Below, piece by piece: positions 1-8,911 of a DNA stretch of 56,888 bases (position 1 is its first letter; each line of letters begins with the position of its first letter). This DNA comes from a virus. A program made the translations under genes and the position numbers. A model generated the notes under the pieces. It searched no databases. It worked only from the letters and a program-made list of their open reading frames with translations, and was not told the origin of the DNA. The stretch spans positions 1 to 56,888 of IMG/VR virus record IMGVR_UViG_3300023292_000011. The stretch is one strand, 5' to 3'.

Positions 1-195
1 GCTTGTAAGTGGGATTCAGTTATTCCTTTTGGTAAGATGTGGCTTATATTGAATAAATTGATTAAGCCGAATGGGGCTATTGTATTGTTCGGTTCAGAGC
101 CGTTTAGTAGTGCTTTAAGAATGAGTAATATTAAGAATTATAAATATGATTGGGTATGGCAAAAAAACAAGCCAACAGGTAATTTTATGGCAAAA
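1..195. repeat. Left copy of the 195-bp terminal repeat
   Basis: Bases 1-195 recur at the right end (56694-56888). The only difference I found is G at 69 versus A at 56762. The repeat lies inside a methyltransferase gene whose frame continues across the junction. This is what an assembler yields from a circularly permuted or terminally redundant phage genome. The unique length is about 56,693 bp. It is too coding-like to be an obvious cos or DTR signal, so I read it as assembly overlap of a complete genome. Confidence 0.9.
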
Positions 196-645
196 AGGCA
201 ACCAATGAGAGCATTAGAGCAAATTAGTGTTTTTTATAAAAAACAACCGACTTATAACCCACAAAAAATAAAAAGAACACCTGAAGAATTTAAGGCTTGT
301 TATAGAAAAAATGATAGTGTTAATAATAATGGTGAGCAATTTGGAAAGGGAACAAAAGGCGTTTTAATAAGGAAAACGGAAGAAGAACAATGGTATAAAC
401 ACCCAATAAATTTAATAAAGTTTGATTTACCAGATGGTAGAAAGGGAAAACAACACCCAACACAAAAACCAGTAGCCCTAATGGAATACCTAATCAAGAC
501 ATACACAAATGAAGGTGAGACAGTTTTAGATTTCACAATGGGTTCTGGTACAACAGGAGTAGCTTGTAAAAATACTAATAGAAACTTCATAGGCATTGAA
601 AAAGATGATAAGTATTTTGAAATAGGAAAAGAGAGATTAAAATAA
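1..645 (+). CDS. DNA methyltransferase, N6-adenine/N4-cytosine type, C-terminal part (gene begins at 56583)
   Basis: The frame is open from base 1 and continues the gene that starts at 56583, giving 251 residues across the junction. The N-terminal part has the catalytic DPPYGTT motif. This part has the later AdoMet-binding motif (DFTMGSGTTG, about 538-567) followed by an FIGIE segment. Catalytic motif first and AdoMet motif second is the order of beta-class amino-methyltransferases (N6_N4_Mtase family). It probably methylates phage DNA against host restriction. The target base and recognition site cannot be read from sequence. It is the last gene of the 54772-645 operon. Confidence 0.85.
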   Translation, partial: ACKWDSVIPFGKMWLILNKLIKPNGAIVLFGSEPFSSALRMSNIKNYKYDWVWQKNKPTGNFMAKRQPMRALEQISVFYKKQPTYNPQKIKRTPEEFKACYRKNDSVNNNGEQFGKGTKGVLIRKTEEEQWYKHPINLIKFDLPDGRKGKQHPTQKPVALMEYLIKTYTNEGETVLDFTMGSGTTGVACKNTNRNFIGIEKDDKYFEIGKERLK

Positions 646-685
646 CCTATACAAATAAAATGTTGTTGACAAATGTAAACAGTCT

Positions 686-706
686 TTGTTGACAAAGTGC
701 AACAAA
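686..706. repeat. 21-bp element with dyad symmetry, first copy
   Basis: TTGTTG and CAACAA flank an 8-bp centre (ACAAAGTG). The same 21 bases occur at 17876-17896 inside the giant late gene. The copy here overlaps the late promoter -35 box, so an operator role is plausible. Confidence 0.6.
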
Positions 707-717
707 TAGAGTATTTT
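689..717 (+). promoter_or_regulatory. Putative sigma70-type late promoter
   Basis: TTGACA (689-694), a 17-bp spacer and TATTTT (712-717). The -35 box lies in a dyad (TTGTTG-N8-CAACAA, 686-705). A partial copy of the dyad lies 23 bp upstream (TTGTTGACAAA at 663-673), which suggests repressor control. Transcription would start near 724, inside the first arm of the following terminator hairpin. Confidence 0.6.
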
Positions 718-718
718 T

Positions 719-753
719 AAAGTATATGCAAGTTTTTTGTATATACTTTTTTT
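719..753 (+). terminator. Intrinsic terminator insulating the late operon
   Basis: A 13-bp stem (719-731 with 737-749, one G-U pair), a 5-nt GTTTT loop and a continuing T tract (750-753). It ends read-through from the methyltransferase gene. Transcripts from the promoter at 689-717 would begin within the first arm and so should escape it. Confidence 0.75.
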
Positions 754-769
754 GTTATAGAGGAGAATT

Positions 770-1279
770 ATGAGTGACAACATAAAAGATATTGAAATTG
801 TTCCTGTAATAGAATCTATAATTGAGTTTCTTGAAGACTATCCTGAAACCAATGTCAGTAAAGTATGTGAAACATTTGGAATAACATACTATATCTTCAA
901 TAAAAACTTAAAAAAACTCCCTGATCTTAGACTTAGATATAATGATTTCAAAGGTAATAGAGATACTTGCCTTGCTGAAAAAGGTAAAGTTGCTTTTGTC
1001 AAAATGGCAGAAGGTTATCCTTATGAAGAAGTTAAAACTACTTATGATCCAGAGGGTAAGATAAAAGAGAGAGTTGTATTTGAAAAGATAAAGCATCCTG
1101 ATTATAAGGCTGCTTGCATTATATCTGGTACTAAACCTGACGCAGATGTTGTTGAACAAAAAGAGGTTGAAGATAAGACTGTTAAGACTAAAAGACTGTC
1201 TAATGAAGATTGGCAAAAGAAACATAAAGAAGATAATATGCCTAAGAATATAAAGCCTATGAAGTTCGAAGATAAGTAA
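770..1279 (+). CDS. Terminase small subunit (TerS)
   Basis: 169 residues, directly upstream of and overlapping TerL by one base (TAATG), the usual TerS position. The N-terminal third looks helix-turn-helix-like (residues ~17-45: EFLEDYPETNVSKVCETFG and following). The lysine-rich acidic C-terminus would contact TerL. Known role: recognises the packaging site on phage DNA and loads TerL. The assignment rests mainly on position, size and the HTH-like start, since TerS sequences diverge quickly. RBS GAGGAG lies 5-6 nt upstream. Confidence 0.7.
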   Translation: MSDNIKDIEIVPVIESIIEFLEDYPETNVSKVCETFGITYYIFNKNLKKLPDLRLRYNDFKGNRDTCLAEKGKVAFVKMAEGYPYEEVKTTYDPEGKIKERVVFEKIKHPDYKAACIISGTKPDADVVEQKEVEDKTVKTKRLSNEDWQKKHKEDNMPKNIKPMKFEDK

Positions 1280-3168
1280 TGGCTTTTACAGCAACTAAAC
1301 TAAAAAGACCTAAAGAAGTATTTGCTCCACAGGTAGGCCCACAGACTGCAGCAACAGAGTGTATGGCTTATGAGTTACTATATGGCGGAGCAAAATTCAC
1401 AGGTAAAGGGCAAACTTTAGACTCACTGATATCAACACCTTTCGGACTTATGGAGATGGGAAATTTACAGGTAGGTAGCATTATAACAAGCCCTACAAGC
1501 ACACAAACTGAAGTAATAGCTATACATCCTTTAGGTGTTAAAGATATTTATGATTTTAAATTTTCAGATGAAACAATAGATAGATGTACATTAGAACATT
1601 TATGGAAAATAAAATTTGAAAATGGAGATTGGTTCGTTACTGATACAGAAAAGATAATAATATTTTTAAAAAATGATTTAAAAGTATTTATACAAAAATA
1701 TAATGAAGTTAAAAAAGAATGTGACAAAATAGTTGAAATAGAATCAATATCATTTTCAGGCAGAGAAAAAGCACAATGTATAACTGTAAACAACAGAGAT
1801 GGATTATATGTTACTGGAAACTTTAATGTTACACATAATTCTTTTTGGTTATTGCTTGATTATCTACAAGATGTTGATGAATTTGGCGAAGAATGGAATG
1901 GAATAATATTTAGAAGAAGTATTCCTCAGCTGAATGATTTGAAAAAGAAAGCAAGAAAGATATTTCCTAAGCTTGGTGCTATATGGAATGAGTCTAAAGG
2001 TTTTTGGCTATTTCCTTCAGGTTCAAGACTCTATATGAAGTACCTTGCAAAAGAAGAGGATGTTGAGCAATATTGGGGTCATGAATATCCTTGGATAGGG
2101 ATTGATGAAATAGGTAACTGGCCCACATACGAAATGTATGAAATCATTAGAACTTGTTGTAGAACTTCTGATCCTGAAGTTGCTAAAAGAAAAAGAGTAA
2201 GGTGTACAGGTAATCCAGGTGGTCCAGGTCACTTTTGGGTAAAAGCATATTTTGTAGATCCTGCTCCTCCATATACAATAATGACAGATGATTTAGGTAG
2301 AACAAGAGTTTTCATACAAGCAAAAATGACTGACAACCAGATAGGCATGGCAAACGATCCCACTTACGCACATGAATTGCTTTCGATAAAAGATCCAATT
2401 AAAAGAAAAGCTTTCCTTGATGGAGATTGGGATATTGTACCAGGTGGTTTTTTTACAAATGACTGGAGTGAAAAAAATATAATTCCTTCATTCCCACCTT
2501 TGACTACATGGAAAATAGTAAGGTCAATGGATTGGGGCTCTTCACATCCTTTCAGTATAGGATGGTGGGCTATTGCAGATGGCAGTATGGCTCCTGATGG
2601 GGTTTGTTATCCTTCTGGAAGTGTAATAAGACTTGCTGAATGGTATGGTTGTGAAAAAGATAAGAATGGTGTATCAATTCCTGATAAAGGTATAAGGATG
2701 CACATTGAAGAAGTTACAAAAGGAATATTATATAGAGAAAAGAATTGGAATGTTTCTTATGGTGTTTCGGATTGGAACATTTTTGTAGAAGATGGTGGTT
2801 ACTCTTTATATAGCAGAATGATAAAAGAAGGTAAAGGTAAAGTAAGATTTAGAAAAGCAGATAAGAAAAGGAAGCCCGGCTGGGATTTAATGAGACAATA
2901 CATGACAGGGAAAAATGGCGTTCCTGACTTATATGTAATGGATAATTGCAGAGATTTTATTAGAACTATTCCTGCATTGCAACATGATAAAAGAGACCTT
3001 GACGATATAGACACTAAGTCTGAAGATCATATAGCTGATGAAGCAAGATATTTTCTTAACAGTAGAGCAAAAGACAGAAGATATCAAGCTCCAAGTCAAA
3101 ATATACACAGAAAAAGATATGATGATTATAAAAATCATTACAAGAGGGTATTAGGATATGGCAAATAA
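1279..3168 (+). CDS. terL: Terminase large subunit (TerL) interrupted by an intein
   Basis: 629-residue precursor, about 485 residues after splicing. The ATPase Walker A motif is split: GGAKFTGK (residues 36-43) is separated from its Ser (188) by a 144-residue intein. Walker B is in YPWIGIDEIG (~270-278). The nuclease domain begins near RSMDWGSS (~415), with another acidic cluster in VSDWNIFVEDGG. TerL pumps DNA into the prohead and cuts the concatemer. The precursor cannot form a normal P-loop, so activity should depend on protein splicing. Start ATG overlaps the TerS stop and the end overlaps the portal start. Confidence 0.93.
   Translation: MAFTATKLKRPKEVFAPQVGPQTAATECMAYELLYGGAKFTGKGQTLDSLISTPFGLMEMGNLQVGSIITSPTSTQTEVIAIHPLGVKDIYDFKFSDETIDRCTLEHLWKIKFENGDWFVTDTEKIIIFLKNDLKVFIQKYNEVKKECDKIVEIESISFSGREKAQCITVNNRDGLYVTGNFNVTHNSFWLLLDYLQDVDEFGEEWNGIIFRRSIPQLNDLKKKARKIFPKLGAIWNESKGFWLFPSGSRLYMKYLAKEEDVEQYWGHEYPWIGIDEIGNWPTYEMYEIIRTCCRTSDPEVAKRKRVRCTGNPGGPGHFWVKAYFVDPAPPYTIMTDDLGRTRVFIQAKMTDNQIGMANDPTYAHELLSIKDPIKRKAFLDGDWDIVPGGFFTNDWSEKNIIPSFPPLTTWKIVRSMDWGSSHPFSIGWWAIADGSMAPDGVCYPSGSVIRLAEWYGCEKDKNGVSIPDKGIRMHIEEVTKGILYREKNWNVSYGVSDWNIFVEDGGYSLYSRMIKEGKGKVRFRKADKKRKPGWDLMRQYMTGKNGVPDLYVMDNCRDFIRTIPALQHDKRDLDDIDTKSEDHIADEARYFLNSRAKDRRYQAPSQNIHRKRYDDYKNHYKRVLGYGK
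1408..1839 (+). other. Mini-intein (class 3 type) inside TerL Walker A
   Basis: Residues 44-187 of the TerL precursor. N-terminal block: GQTLDSLISTPFG, so residue 1 is Gly, not Cys or Ser. Block B: TLEHLW, with His107 and Trp109. Block F carries Cys167 (QCITV) where most inteins have Asp. The end is NVTHN followed by Ser188. Missing nucleophile at position 1 together with the Trp/Cys/Thr set is the known signature of class 3 inteins, which start from the block-F Cys. No homing endonuclease domain fits in 144 residues. Removing it restores GxxxxGKS exactly. Confidence 0.88.
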
Positions 3169-5083
3169 AGAAAAAATAGATTCAGATGTATTATCATCTT
3201 ATGTATTAGGATTATATTCAGACTTCTCTACTTTTAGAAAAGATAAAGAAAATGATATGCACCTTAACATTTACCAATGGGAAGGTCGATTTAATGTAAA
3301 GTGGAAAGGCGGAGAAGGTTCTGATTGGAGATCTAAAATATTTGTTAATATGACAAAGAGAAAATGTAGATCTGCACAAGCAATAATTAGAACTACACTC
3401 TTTCCTGGTTCAAGAATACCAATGAAGATAGAGCCTACTCCTGTAATGGAGGGCCCTTGGGCTAAAATGCTTGATAAGGATGAACTTCAATCAAGAGCAG
3501 ATAAACAAGAACAAGTATATAAAGATTGGGCTACTGAAAGTGATATAGAGTCTGAATTTGATAAACTTTCTTTTGATTTAATAGTACATGGCAGTGGTGC
3601 TTGGCGTTCAAAGAAATTTAAAACATCTAAATTAGAAACATGGTTACCTGTAGAAGAAACATTTGTTAAATCTGAAGATGGCACTATTGATATGGAAAAT
3701 CTCAGATATGAAAAGACTTGTATTAAAAAACAGATACCAACAGGTGAACACATTGATATATGGGATGTATTTATGGACCCTGAAGGTAATGATGCTCAAG
3801 ACGGTATAGGTGTTATACACAGACCTTCTATTAGACCTGACGAACTTTTACAAATGGCAAATGACGATCCTACTGAAAGTTACGATATGGACGCAATAAT
3901 AGAAGTTGTAAAAAACTCAAGTAAAGCAAACAGTTCATCAGGCAGTAATGAAGAAAATCCTAACAAAGATAAAAACGCCACAAGAAGAGAAACAATTACA
4001 CTCTATGATTTTTGGGGTAAATGCCCTGTTAAAAAACTATTAGAATATGATGAAGAGGTTTTCGGAGAACTTATAGCAGATCTTTTTGATGAAGAAGATG
4101 ATGATGTTTCTACAGTAGAAGTAAATATTGTTATTGCTGACAGTAAAACTATATCAGTAAAGATAAACATTTGTGGTAAAAGGCCTATCAATGTTGTTAC
4201 ATGGCTTAAACAGAATGGTACTCCTTATGGTATCGGCGTTCCTGAATGTATGAGAGATATGCAAGAAGTACAAAATGGTACTGCAAGAGCTTATATGGAC
4301 GCAAAGAAGTTTGATGGTGTTCCAATAGGTGCTGTTAAAAGATCATTGCTTGCGGATGGTGAAACTCCTGACATATATCCAGGTAAAATGTTTGAACTTC
4401 TTGATGAAGTAGAAAACCTTAGTCAGATAATTCAATTCACTACTGTTCCTTCTGGCAGTCAAAATCTTATAGATGGCCTTCAGTGGTCTTCTAAAGAAGC
4501 AGATGATGATTCAGGTATTCCTAAATTACTTGAAGGTGAAATGGCAGATGTAGAAAAAACAAGATATGAAGTAGAACAATCAATGAGTGGTAGTCATGCT
4601 TTCATTCTTTATATAATGAAAAAAATAGACAGACACATTTTAGCTCCTCAGTGGTATGAGTATTATGATTTCTTTATGAGAAGTGAAGAATATATTCCTT
4701 TTTATGCCGATATGAGTGTAAAGGCTTACGGTTATGAAACATACTCAAGAAGAGTTAAATTAGCAAACTCACTTATGTTCATGCTTCAATCTATAAACAA
4801 TATGAATAATCCTGAAGTAAATATGGAGACTAATTTTAAAGCAATACTTAAAGATTTATATGATTCTCAAAATCTTGATGGTTTCAAATATACTTATTCA
4901 AAAGAAGAAGTGGAACAAAAACAAAGACAGCAAATGCAGATGCAAGCTGAAGAACAAATGAAAGCACAACAGCAAATGCAGATGCAAGAACAACAAAAAC
5001 AACTTCAAAAAGAAGTAAGTAATTTACCTCCTGAAATGCAACAAGCAGTAATAGCAGGTAAAGAACAAGGATTGATTCAATGA
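3158..5083 (+). CDS. Portal protein
   Basis: 641 residues immediately after TerL, overlapping its 3' end. Length, position and the long Gln/Met-rich coiled tail (~585-620) fit the large portal proteins of podoviruses. It forms the dodecameric ring at the capsid vertex through which DNA passes, and docks TerL and the tail. An acidic Glu/Asp run (about residues 310-320) lies in the middle. Identified by context and overall character rather than a single motif. Confidence 0.8.
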   Translation: MANKEKIDSDVLSSYVLGLYSDFSTFRKDKENDMHLNIYQWEGRFNVKWKGGEGSDWRSKIFVNMTKRKCRSAQAIIRTTLFPGSRIPMKIEPTPVMEGPWAKMLDKDELQSRADKQEQVYKDWATESDIESEFDKLSFDLIVHGSGAWRSKKFKTSKLETWLPVEETFVKSEDGTIDMENLRYEKTCIKKQIPTGEHIDIWDVFMDPEGNDAQDGIGVIHRPSIRPDELLQMANDDPTESYDMDAIIEVVKNSSKANSSSGSNEENPNKDKNATRRETITLYDFWGKCPVKKLLEYDEEVFGELIADLFDEEDDDVSTVEVNIVIADSKTISVKINICGKRPINVVTWLKQNGTPYGIGVPECMRDMQEVQNGTARAYMDAKKFDGVPIGAVKRSLLADGETPDIYPGKMFELLDEVENLSQIIQFTTVPSGSQNLIDGLQWSSKEADDDSGIPKLLEGEMADVEKTRYEVEQSMSGSHAFILYIMKKIDRHILAPQWYEYYDFFMRSEEYIPFYADMSVKAYGYETYSRRVKLANSLMFMLQSINNMNNPEVNMETNFKAILKDLYDSQNLDGFKYTYSKEEVEQKQRQQMQMQAEEQMKAQQQMQMQEQQKQLQKEVSNLPPEMQQAVIAGKEQGLIQ

Positions 5084-5328
5084 AGTTATTTGAAAAAGAA
5101 AATTATAAAGATGCGGAAACTGTAAAAGACTATTATAATAATACAAGTACAGCTTCTGCTATAAAGAATATACTTATTAGAATGAAAGATCATGAAGTTA
5201 AATTTCTTATTTCTCCTAAATGCTCAGTCGATAAGATCAGAGATTCACAGGGTGCTATAAGAATATTGGATAAGCTTCTTCATTTAGAAGAAAGTGCTAC
5301 CGAATTTTTAGTTCATTATAAAAAATAG
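5080..5328 (+). CDS. Small unknown protein after portal
   Basis: 82 residues, starting in an ATGA overlap with the portal stop, so translationally coupled to it. Predicted largely helical, with hydrophobic KFLISP and RILDKLLHL stretches and no Cys motif. Function unknown. Position suggests a capsid assembly accessory. Confidence 0.7.
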   Translation: MKLFEKENYKDAETVKDYYNNTSTASAIKNILIRMKDHEVKFLISPKCSVDKIRDSQGAIRILDKLLHLEESATEFLVHYKK

Positions 5329-5341
5329 GAGGATTATTATT

Positions 5342-6019
5342 ATGGGTGAAATTAAGTTACCACCAATTAAAACAAATGGTATTGAAGTAGGATCAACAAA
5401 AAACAAACTTGTTGTAGGGGCTGATGGAATACTAAGGCTCACAAAAATAACAATTGGAACAAGTTCGGTTCCTCTCACTTCTGCTACAGCAGATAACAAG
5501 TTTATGGAACTTAGATGTAAAACAACTGCTACATCAGGCGATAACAGGCTTGCATATCTTAGATTCGAACAGAACGGTGCAGGTGGTGGTGGTGAGTGTA
5601 TTAGAGCATTTACAAAAGCAACAGCAGCACTTGGTACAGCAAGAGGGGCTCATATTTCTCTTGATCTATCTACAGCAGGTACTTGTTCAGGTTTTGGAGC
5701 AGGTGTTGATGCACAGGTTCTTATCGGTGATGCCGCACAGGCAAGTTTACTTACAGCACTCAATGCAGAAATTTATGCAGGTGGTGCAAGTACAGCTATT
5801 ACAGCAGGTAAAACAAGTTTCCTTAGATGTGTTATCGGTGGCAATGCAACTGGCATAGCTGATATTGAAAGTAATGCTTCATTCTTGAGTTTTGCTAATG
5901 CAGCAGCTTCAGGCAACATGGTTGATTCTGATATTACTGTTCTTACAGGTAAAGCAGGACTCAGAGTTTATGTAAACAATGCTCTGTATGGTTATATTCC
6001 AATCGTAACAGGAACATAA
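5342..6019 (+). CDS. Putative capsid decoration / head-fibre-like protein
   Basis: 225 residues, rich in Gly, Ala, Thr and Ser with alternating hydrophobic strands and almost no long helices. It ends GLRVYVNNALYGYIPIVTGT, resembling the C-terminus (GLRVYVNG...) of decoration-like proteins found near phage capsid genes. RBS GGAGG 7-8 nt upstream. Likely on the capsid surface. The family is recalled, not searched. Confidence 0.55.
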   Translation: MGEIKLPPIKTNGIEVGSTKNKLVVGADGILRLTKITIGTSSVPLTSATADNKFMELRCKTTATSGDNRLAYLRFEQNGAGGGGECIRAFTKATAALGTARGAHISLDLSTAGTCSGFGAGVDAQVLIGDAAQASLLTALNAEIYAGGASTAITAGKTSFLRCVIGGNATGIADIESNASFLSFANAAASGNMVDSDITVLTGKAGLRVYVNNALYGYIPIVTGT

Positions 6020-6027
6020 GGATAACA

Positions 6028-6348
6028 ATGAAACTTAATATAAAAGAAAGATTAATGACACTGGGCTTGATTCCTGAAAAAGGAAATATAATTACTCTAA
6101 GAGTAGTAAGAGAACTTTCTAATAAAGTTTCGTTTACAAGTAAAGAAATAAAAGACTTCGACATAAGTTCTGATGAAACAGGTATGGTCAGATGGGATTC
6201 AGAAAAGACGAAAGATTTAGAGTTTGATATAGATATAACAGAAGCTGAATTAGGTATCATAAAATCTGAATTAATCAAACTTAATGATTCATCAGAACTT
6301 ACTCTCGAACATGAAAGTATCTACAAGAAATTTGTAGAAAGTGTATAG
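6028..6348 (+). CDS. Conserved-type phage protein of unknown function
   Basis: 106 residues with the pattern FTSKEIKDFDI...MVRWDSEKTKDLEFDID and an acidic C-terminus. Similar short proteins with a 'V.F...E..E..I' then 'W..EK..E.EFDF..E' pattern occur in structural regions of other phages. No function is known to me. Encoded between two presumptive head proteins. Confidence 0.65.
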   Translation: MKLNIKERLMTLGLIPEKGNIITLRVVRELSNKVSFTSKEIKDFDISSDETGMVRWDSEKTKDLEFDIDITEAELGIIKSELIKLNDSSELTLEHESIYKKFVESV

Positions 6349-6358
6349 GAGGTTTATT

Positions 6359-6772
6359 GTGAAAAAGATATTTCTAAGTTTTATTCTAATATCTATTATC
6401 GCAATACCATTATTTGCATTTAAAACTGTTTATGAAGAAGATGCAAGCATTAATGCAGCAGCTTTAAGTAAAACAATAAAAGTATATAAGCCAAAAGACC
6501 TTATGTCAGTTGCAATAAAATTCACTAATGTTCTTGGTGTGACTCTTGAAACCTCTATTATGGTTCTTGATCCAAACGGAGCAACAAAAGAATTAGACTC
6601 AACTGACTGGATAGCAGGAGAACAGGAAATGATTTATACTCCTCCTGAAAGTGGTTTGTATCCTTTAGTAAAGCATAATGCACAGAATAATGGTATTGAT
6701 CGTCTGTTAATAACAACAGACAAAGCAGACACTGGTAACGGTGTTTCAATAGAAGTTATTTGCGTTGAATAA
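6359..6772 (+). CDS. Secreted-type structural protein with Sec signal peptide
   Basis: GTG start at 6359, chosen because TAGGAGG lies 6-8 nt upstream; an ATG further upstream has no RBS. 137 residues. The N-terminus is a classic signal peptide (KK, then about 15 hydrophobic residues, then PLFA before FK). The mature part looks like a beta domain (DPNGATKELDSTDW, YTPPESGLYPL). First of four virion-region genes with an export signal. Function unknown. Confidence 0.7.
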   Translation: MKKIFLSFILISIIAIPLFAFKTVYEEDASINAAALSKTIKVYKPKDLMSVAIKFTNVLGVTLETSIMVLDPNGATKELDSTDWIAGEQEMIYTPPESGLYPLVKHNAQNNGIDRLLITTDKADTGNGVSIEVICVE

Positions 6773-6800
6773 CTTTTATTATATACATATAGTGGCTTCT

Positions 6801-6849
6801 ATAACATAAAAAGAGCCCCTGCAAAGGCTTCACTCTTATAAAATGTTAT
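6801..6849. terminator. Nested hairpin between head genes (possible terminator or processing site)
   Basis: ATAACAT (6801-6807) pairs with ATGTTAT (6843-6849). Inside, AAGAG pairs with CTCTT, and a GC-rich centre (GCC with GGC) follows. There is no T tract on either strand, so a processing or stabilising hairpin before the scaffold gene is as likely as termination. Confidence 0.45.
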
Positions 6850-6868
6850 ACCCACAAAGGAGGGTTTG

Positions 6869-7834
6869 ATGAAACAGCAAGGTTTTGAACATGATGATGA
6901 TTTTGGTGCAGGATGGGATTCAGATGGTAAGGAAGAGGTAAAGACACCCGAACTTGATTCGGCTTCTGTTGATACTGAAAATAAATCTGATGAACGAGAT
7001 GACAACATTATATCTGATGATGATTTGTTTGATGATAATGATTCAAGTGATGATAATGATGTTGATGTTGACGGTAAAGAACAGGATGAAGATTCTTCAA
7101 ATGAAGATAAATTAATTGATGATATTTTGAATAAAGAAGAAGAAGAAAGTTATAAGAAGCGTTATGCTGATACAAGAGCTTGGGCTGAAAAGAGCAAGTT
7201 GGAAGCAGATGCTGAAAAAGCTGAAATGAGATCAAAACTTGATGAAGCAACTAAACAGCTTTTAGAACTTAAAAAAACACATTCTTCTAAAGAACTTCAA
7301 AAAATGGATTTCGATGATTTGTTTGATGAAGATGTATCAGAATTATTTGAAACTTATCCTGGTCTTAAAAATGCAATGATTGGTATGGCAGAAAGGGTTT
7401 CTGATAAGAAGTCTAAAGAATCTTTTCAAGAACTTTATCCTAATGCCAGAAAACAAGCCGAAGCAGAAAGAAATAATATTAAAACTGCTGAAGATAAGTA
7501 TTGGTCTGAAATCACAAATGAAGAATTTGGACATGAAAACGGCAAGGAAATTATACAAGGGAATACCTTCAAACGATGGTGGGATCTTCCTATAAATAAT
7601 AGACTTGCAGCACAGGTTAATTCAGACCCTCAAAATACTACTCTTGTAATTCATGCAATAGATAAGTTTAATGCGTGGAAAGCAAAGAAAACGGCTGAAA
7701 GAATTGATGCCAAAAACAAGACAATAAATAAATCCAAAATTGATTCAGCGGCAAGCCAAGTAAAAGCAAAGAAAACATCTGAAAGAAAACCCACATCTGG
7801 TGGAAGCTTTGATGATGGATGGAATTCGGTTTAA
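6869..7834 (+). CDS. Capsid scaffolding protein
   Basis: 321 residues from ATG 6869 (GGAGGG 4 nt upstream; the TTG just before it is unlikely). Extremely acidic first 95 residues with Asp/Glu/Ser runs, a helical charged middle (coiled coil ~95-140) and a Lys/Ser-rich C-terminus. These are typical scaffold features, and the gene sits directly before the capsid gene. It would shape the prohead and then leave. N- and C-termini carry similar short motifs (DDDFGAGW and GSFDDGW), perhaps two capsid-contact points. Confidence 0.78.
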   Translation: MKQQGFEHDDDFGAGWDSDGKEEVKTPELDSASVDTENKSDERDDNIISDDDLFDDNDSSDDNDVDVDGKEQDEDSSNEDKLIDDILNKEEEESYKKRYADTRAWAEKSKLEADAEKAEMRSKLDEATKQLLELKKTHSSKELQKMDFDDLFDEDVSELFETYPGLKNAMIGMAERVSDKKSKESFQELYPNARKQAEAERNNIKTAEDKYWSEITNEEFGHENGKEIIQGNTFKRWWDLPINNRLAAQVNSDPQNTTLVIHAIDKFNAWKAKKTAERIDAKNKTINKSKIDSAASQVKAKKTSERKPTSGGSFDDGWNSV

Positions 7835-7870
7835 TAACAAACATTTTTTTAACTATGAAAGGAAATAACA

Positions 7871-8899
7871 ATGGCTGATTTTAATAAATATGGCGACTTG
7901 CCTCCCATGAGCGCAGGTAAAGCTGCAAAAGAAATACTTACACAGACAAACCCAAAACTTAACATTCAGAGATATGCTAAGAAATTTATTAAGGCACAGA
8001 ATACAACTGATCACGATTATTTCAGAAGATATTCAAGACTCACTTATGCTGATGTTCCTCTTGCTGAAGGCGAAAACCCTGATGGTCAGAAACCAAGCAC
8101 AAGTGATGTAAACCTTAACATGAAAGAATTTGGTGATTACATCAGACTTTCTTCTAAAATATTTGACATGGATGCTAATAATGTGCCTGCAAATATTATC
8201 GAACTGCTTTCTGAACAGGCTCCTGGTTCAATCGAAAGATTTGACTTTGCAGCACTTAAAGAAGCTACAAATGTTAGATACAGCGGTTCTGCTGATAATA
8301 TTACCGCCGGTCATACAGATGCCGTTGTTGATGTAGTAGATGATTCTCTCTTTGAAGAAGTTGTTGCACTTCTTGAGTCTGATGATGCAGAAAAATTTAC
8401 AAAGATTCAAACTGCAAGTGCTAACTTTGGTACTCAGGCAATTACTGCTGCTTATATCGGTCTTTTACATAACAACCTTAAACCTGATCTTCGTGCTTGC
8501 TCTTCATGGGTTGATGTAAAAGATTATGGCGCAGGTCCTGCTGACAGTATTAGTGAAAATGAAATTGGTTCAGTAAATGAAATCAGATTTGCAACCTCTA
8601 ACCATTACCTTCCAACATTAAGCAGCGGTGGAGCGGTTGATTCAGATGTTATTAGATCAACTGACACAACTAACGCTGATGTGTATCCAATCGTTGTTCT
8701 TGCAAAAAATGCTATCGGTTGTGCAATGCTTAAAGGTAGAGATTCAATGAATGTCTTCCTCATTAAGCCTAAACCTGGTGCAAGTGATGCTCTCGGTCGT
8801 AGAGGTCATGCAGGTTGGTTGTGTATTCACGATATCGTTATTCTTAATCAAAACCGGATGTGCCTTGTATGGGCTGCTGCTTCAAAGAGAAGGGCATAA
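7871..8899 (+). CDS. Major capsid protein, N4-gp56-like
   Basis: 342 residues, RBS AAAGGAAA. Early segment YADVPLAEGENPDGQK and later EIGSVNEIRFATS match the pattern I know for the N4-gp56 family of HK97-fold capsid proteins. Immediately follows the scaffold gene. Forms the icosahedral shell. The C-terminal part (GRRGHAGWLCIHDIVILNQNRMCLVWAA) is a strand-rich domain as expected. Confidence 0.88.
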   Translation: MADFNKYGDLPPMSAGKAAKEILTQTNPKLNIQRYAKKFIKAQNTTDHDYFRRYSRLTYADVPLAEGENPDGQKPSTSDVNLNMKEFGDYIRLSSKIFDMDANNVPANIIELLSEQAPGSIERFDFAALKEATNVRYSGSADNITAGHTDAVVDVVDDSLFEEVVALLESDDAEKFTKIQTASANFGTQAITAAYIGLLHNNLKPDLRACSSWVDVKDYGAGPADSISENEIGSVNEIRFATSNHYLPTLSSGGAVDSDVIRSTDTTNADVYPIVVLAKNAIGCAMLKGRDSMNVFLIKPKPGASDALGRRGHAGWLCIHDIVILNQNRMCLVWAAASKRRA

Positions 8900-8911
8900 G
8901 GAGGATATATA

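Noticed and set aside
5454-5858. Out-of-frame 134-residue ORF within the decoration-like gene
   Set aside because: Gln/Val/Leu-rich shadow frame of a gene with good RBS and codon use.
7008-7250. Minus-strand ORF opposite the scaffold gene
   Set aside because: His/Tyr/Leu-rich, an antisense shadow of Asp-rich coding sequence.
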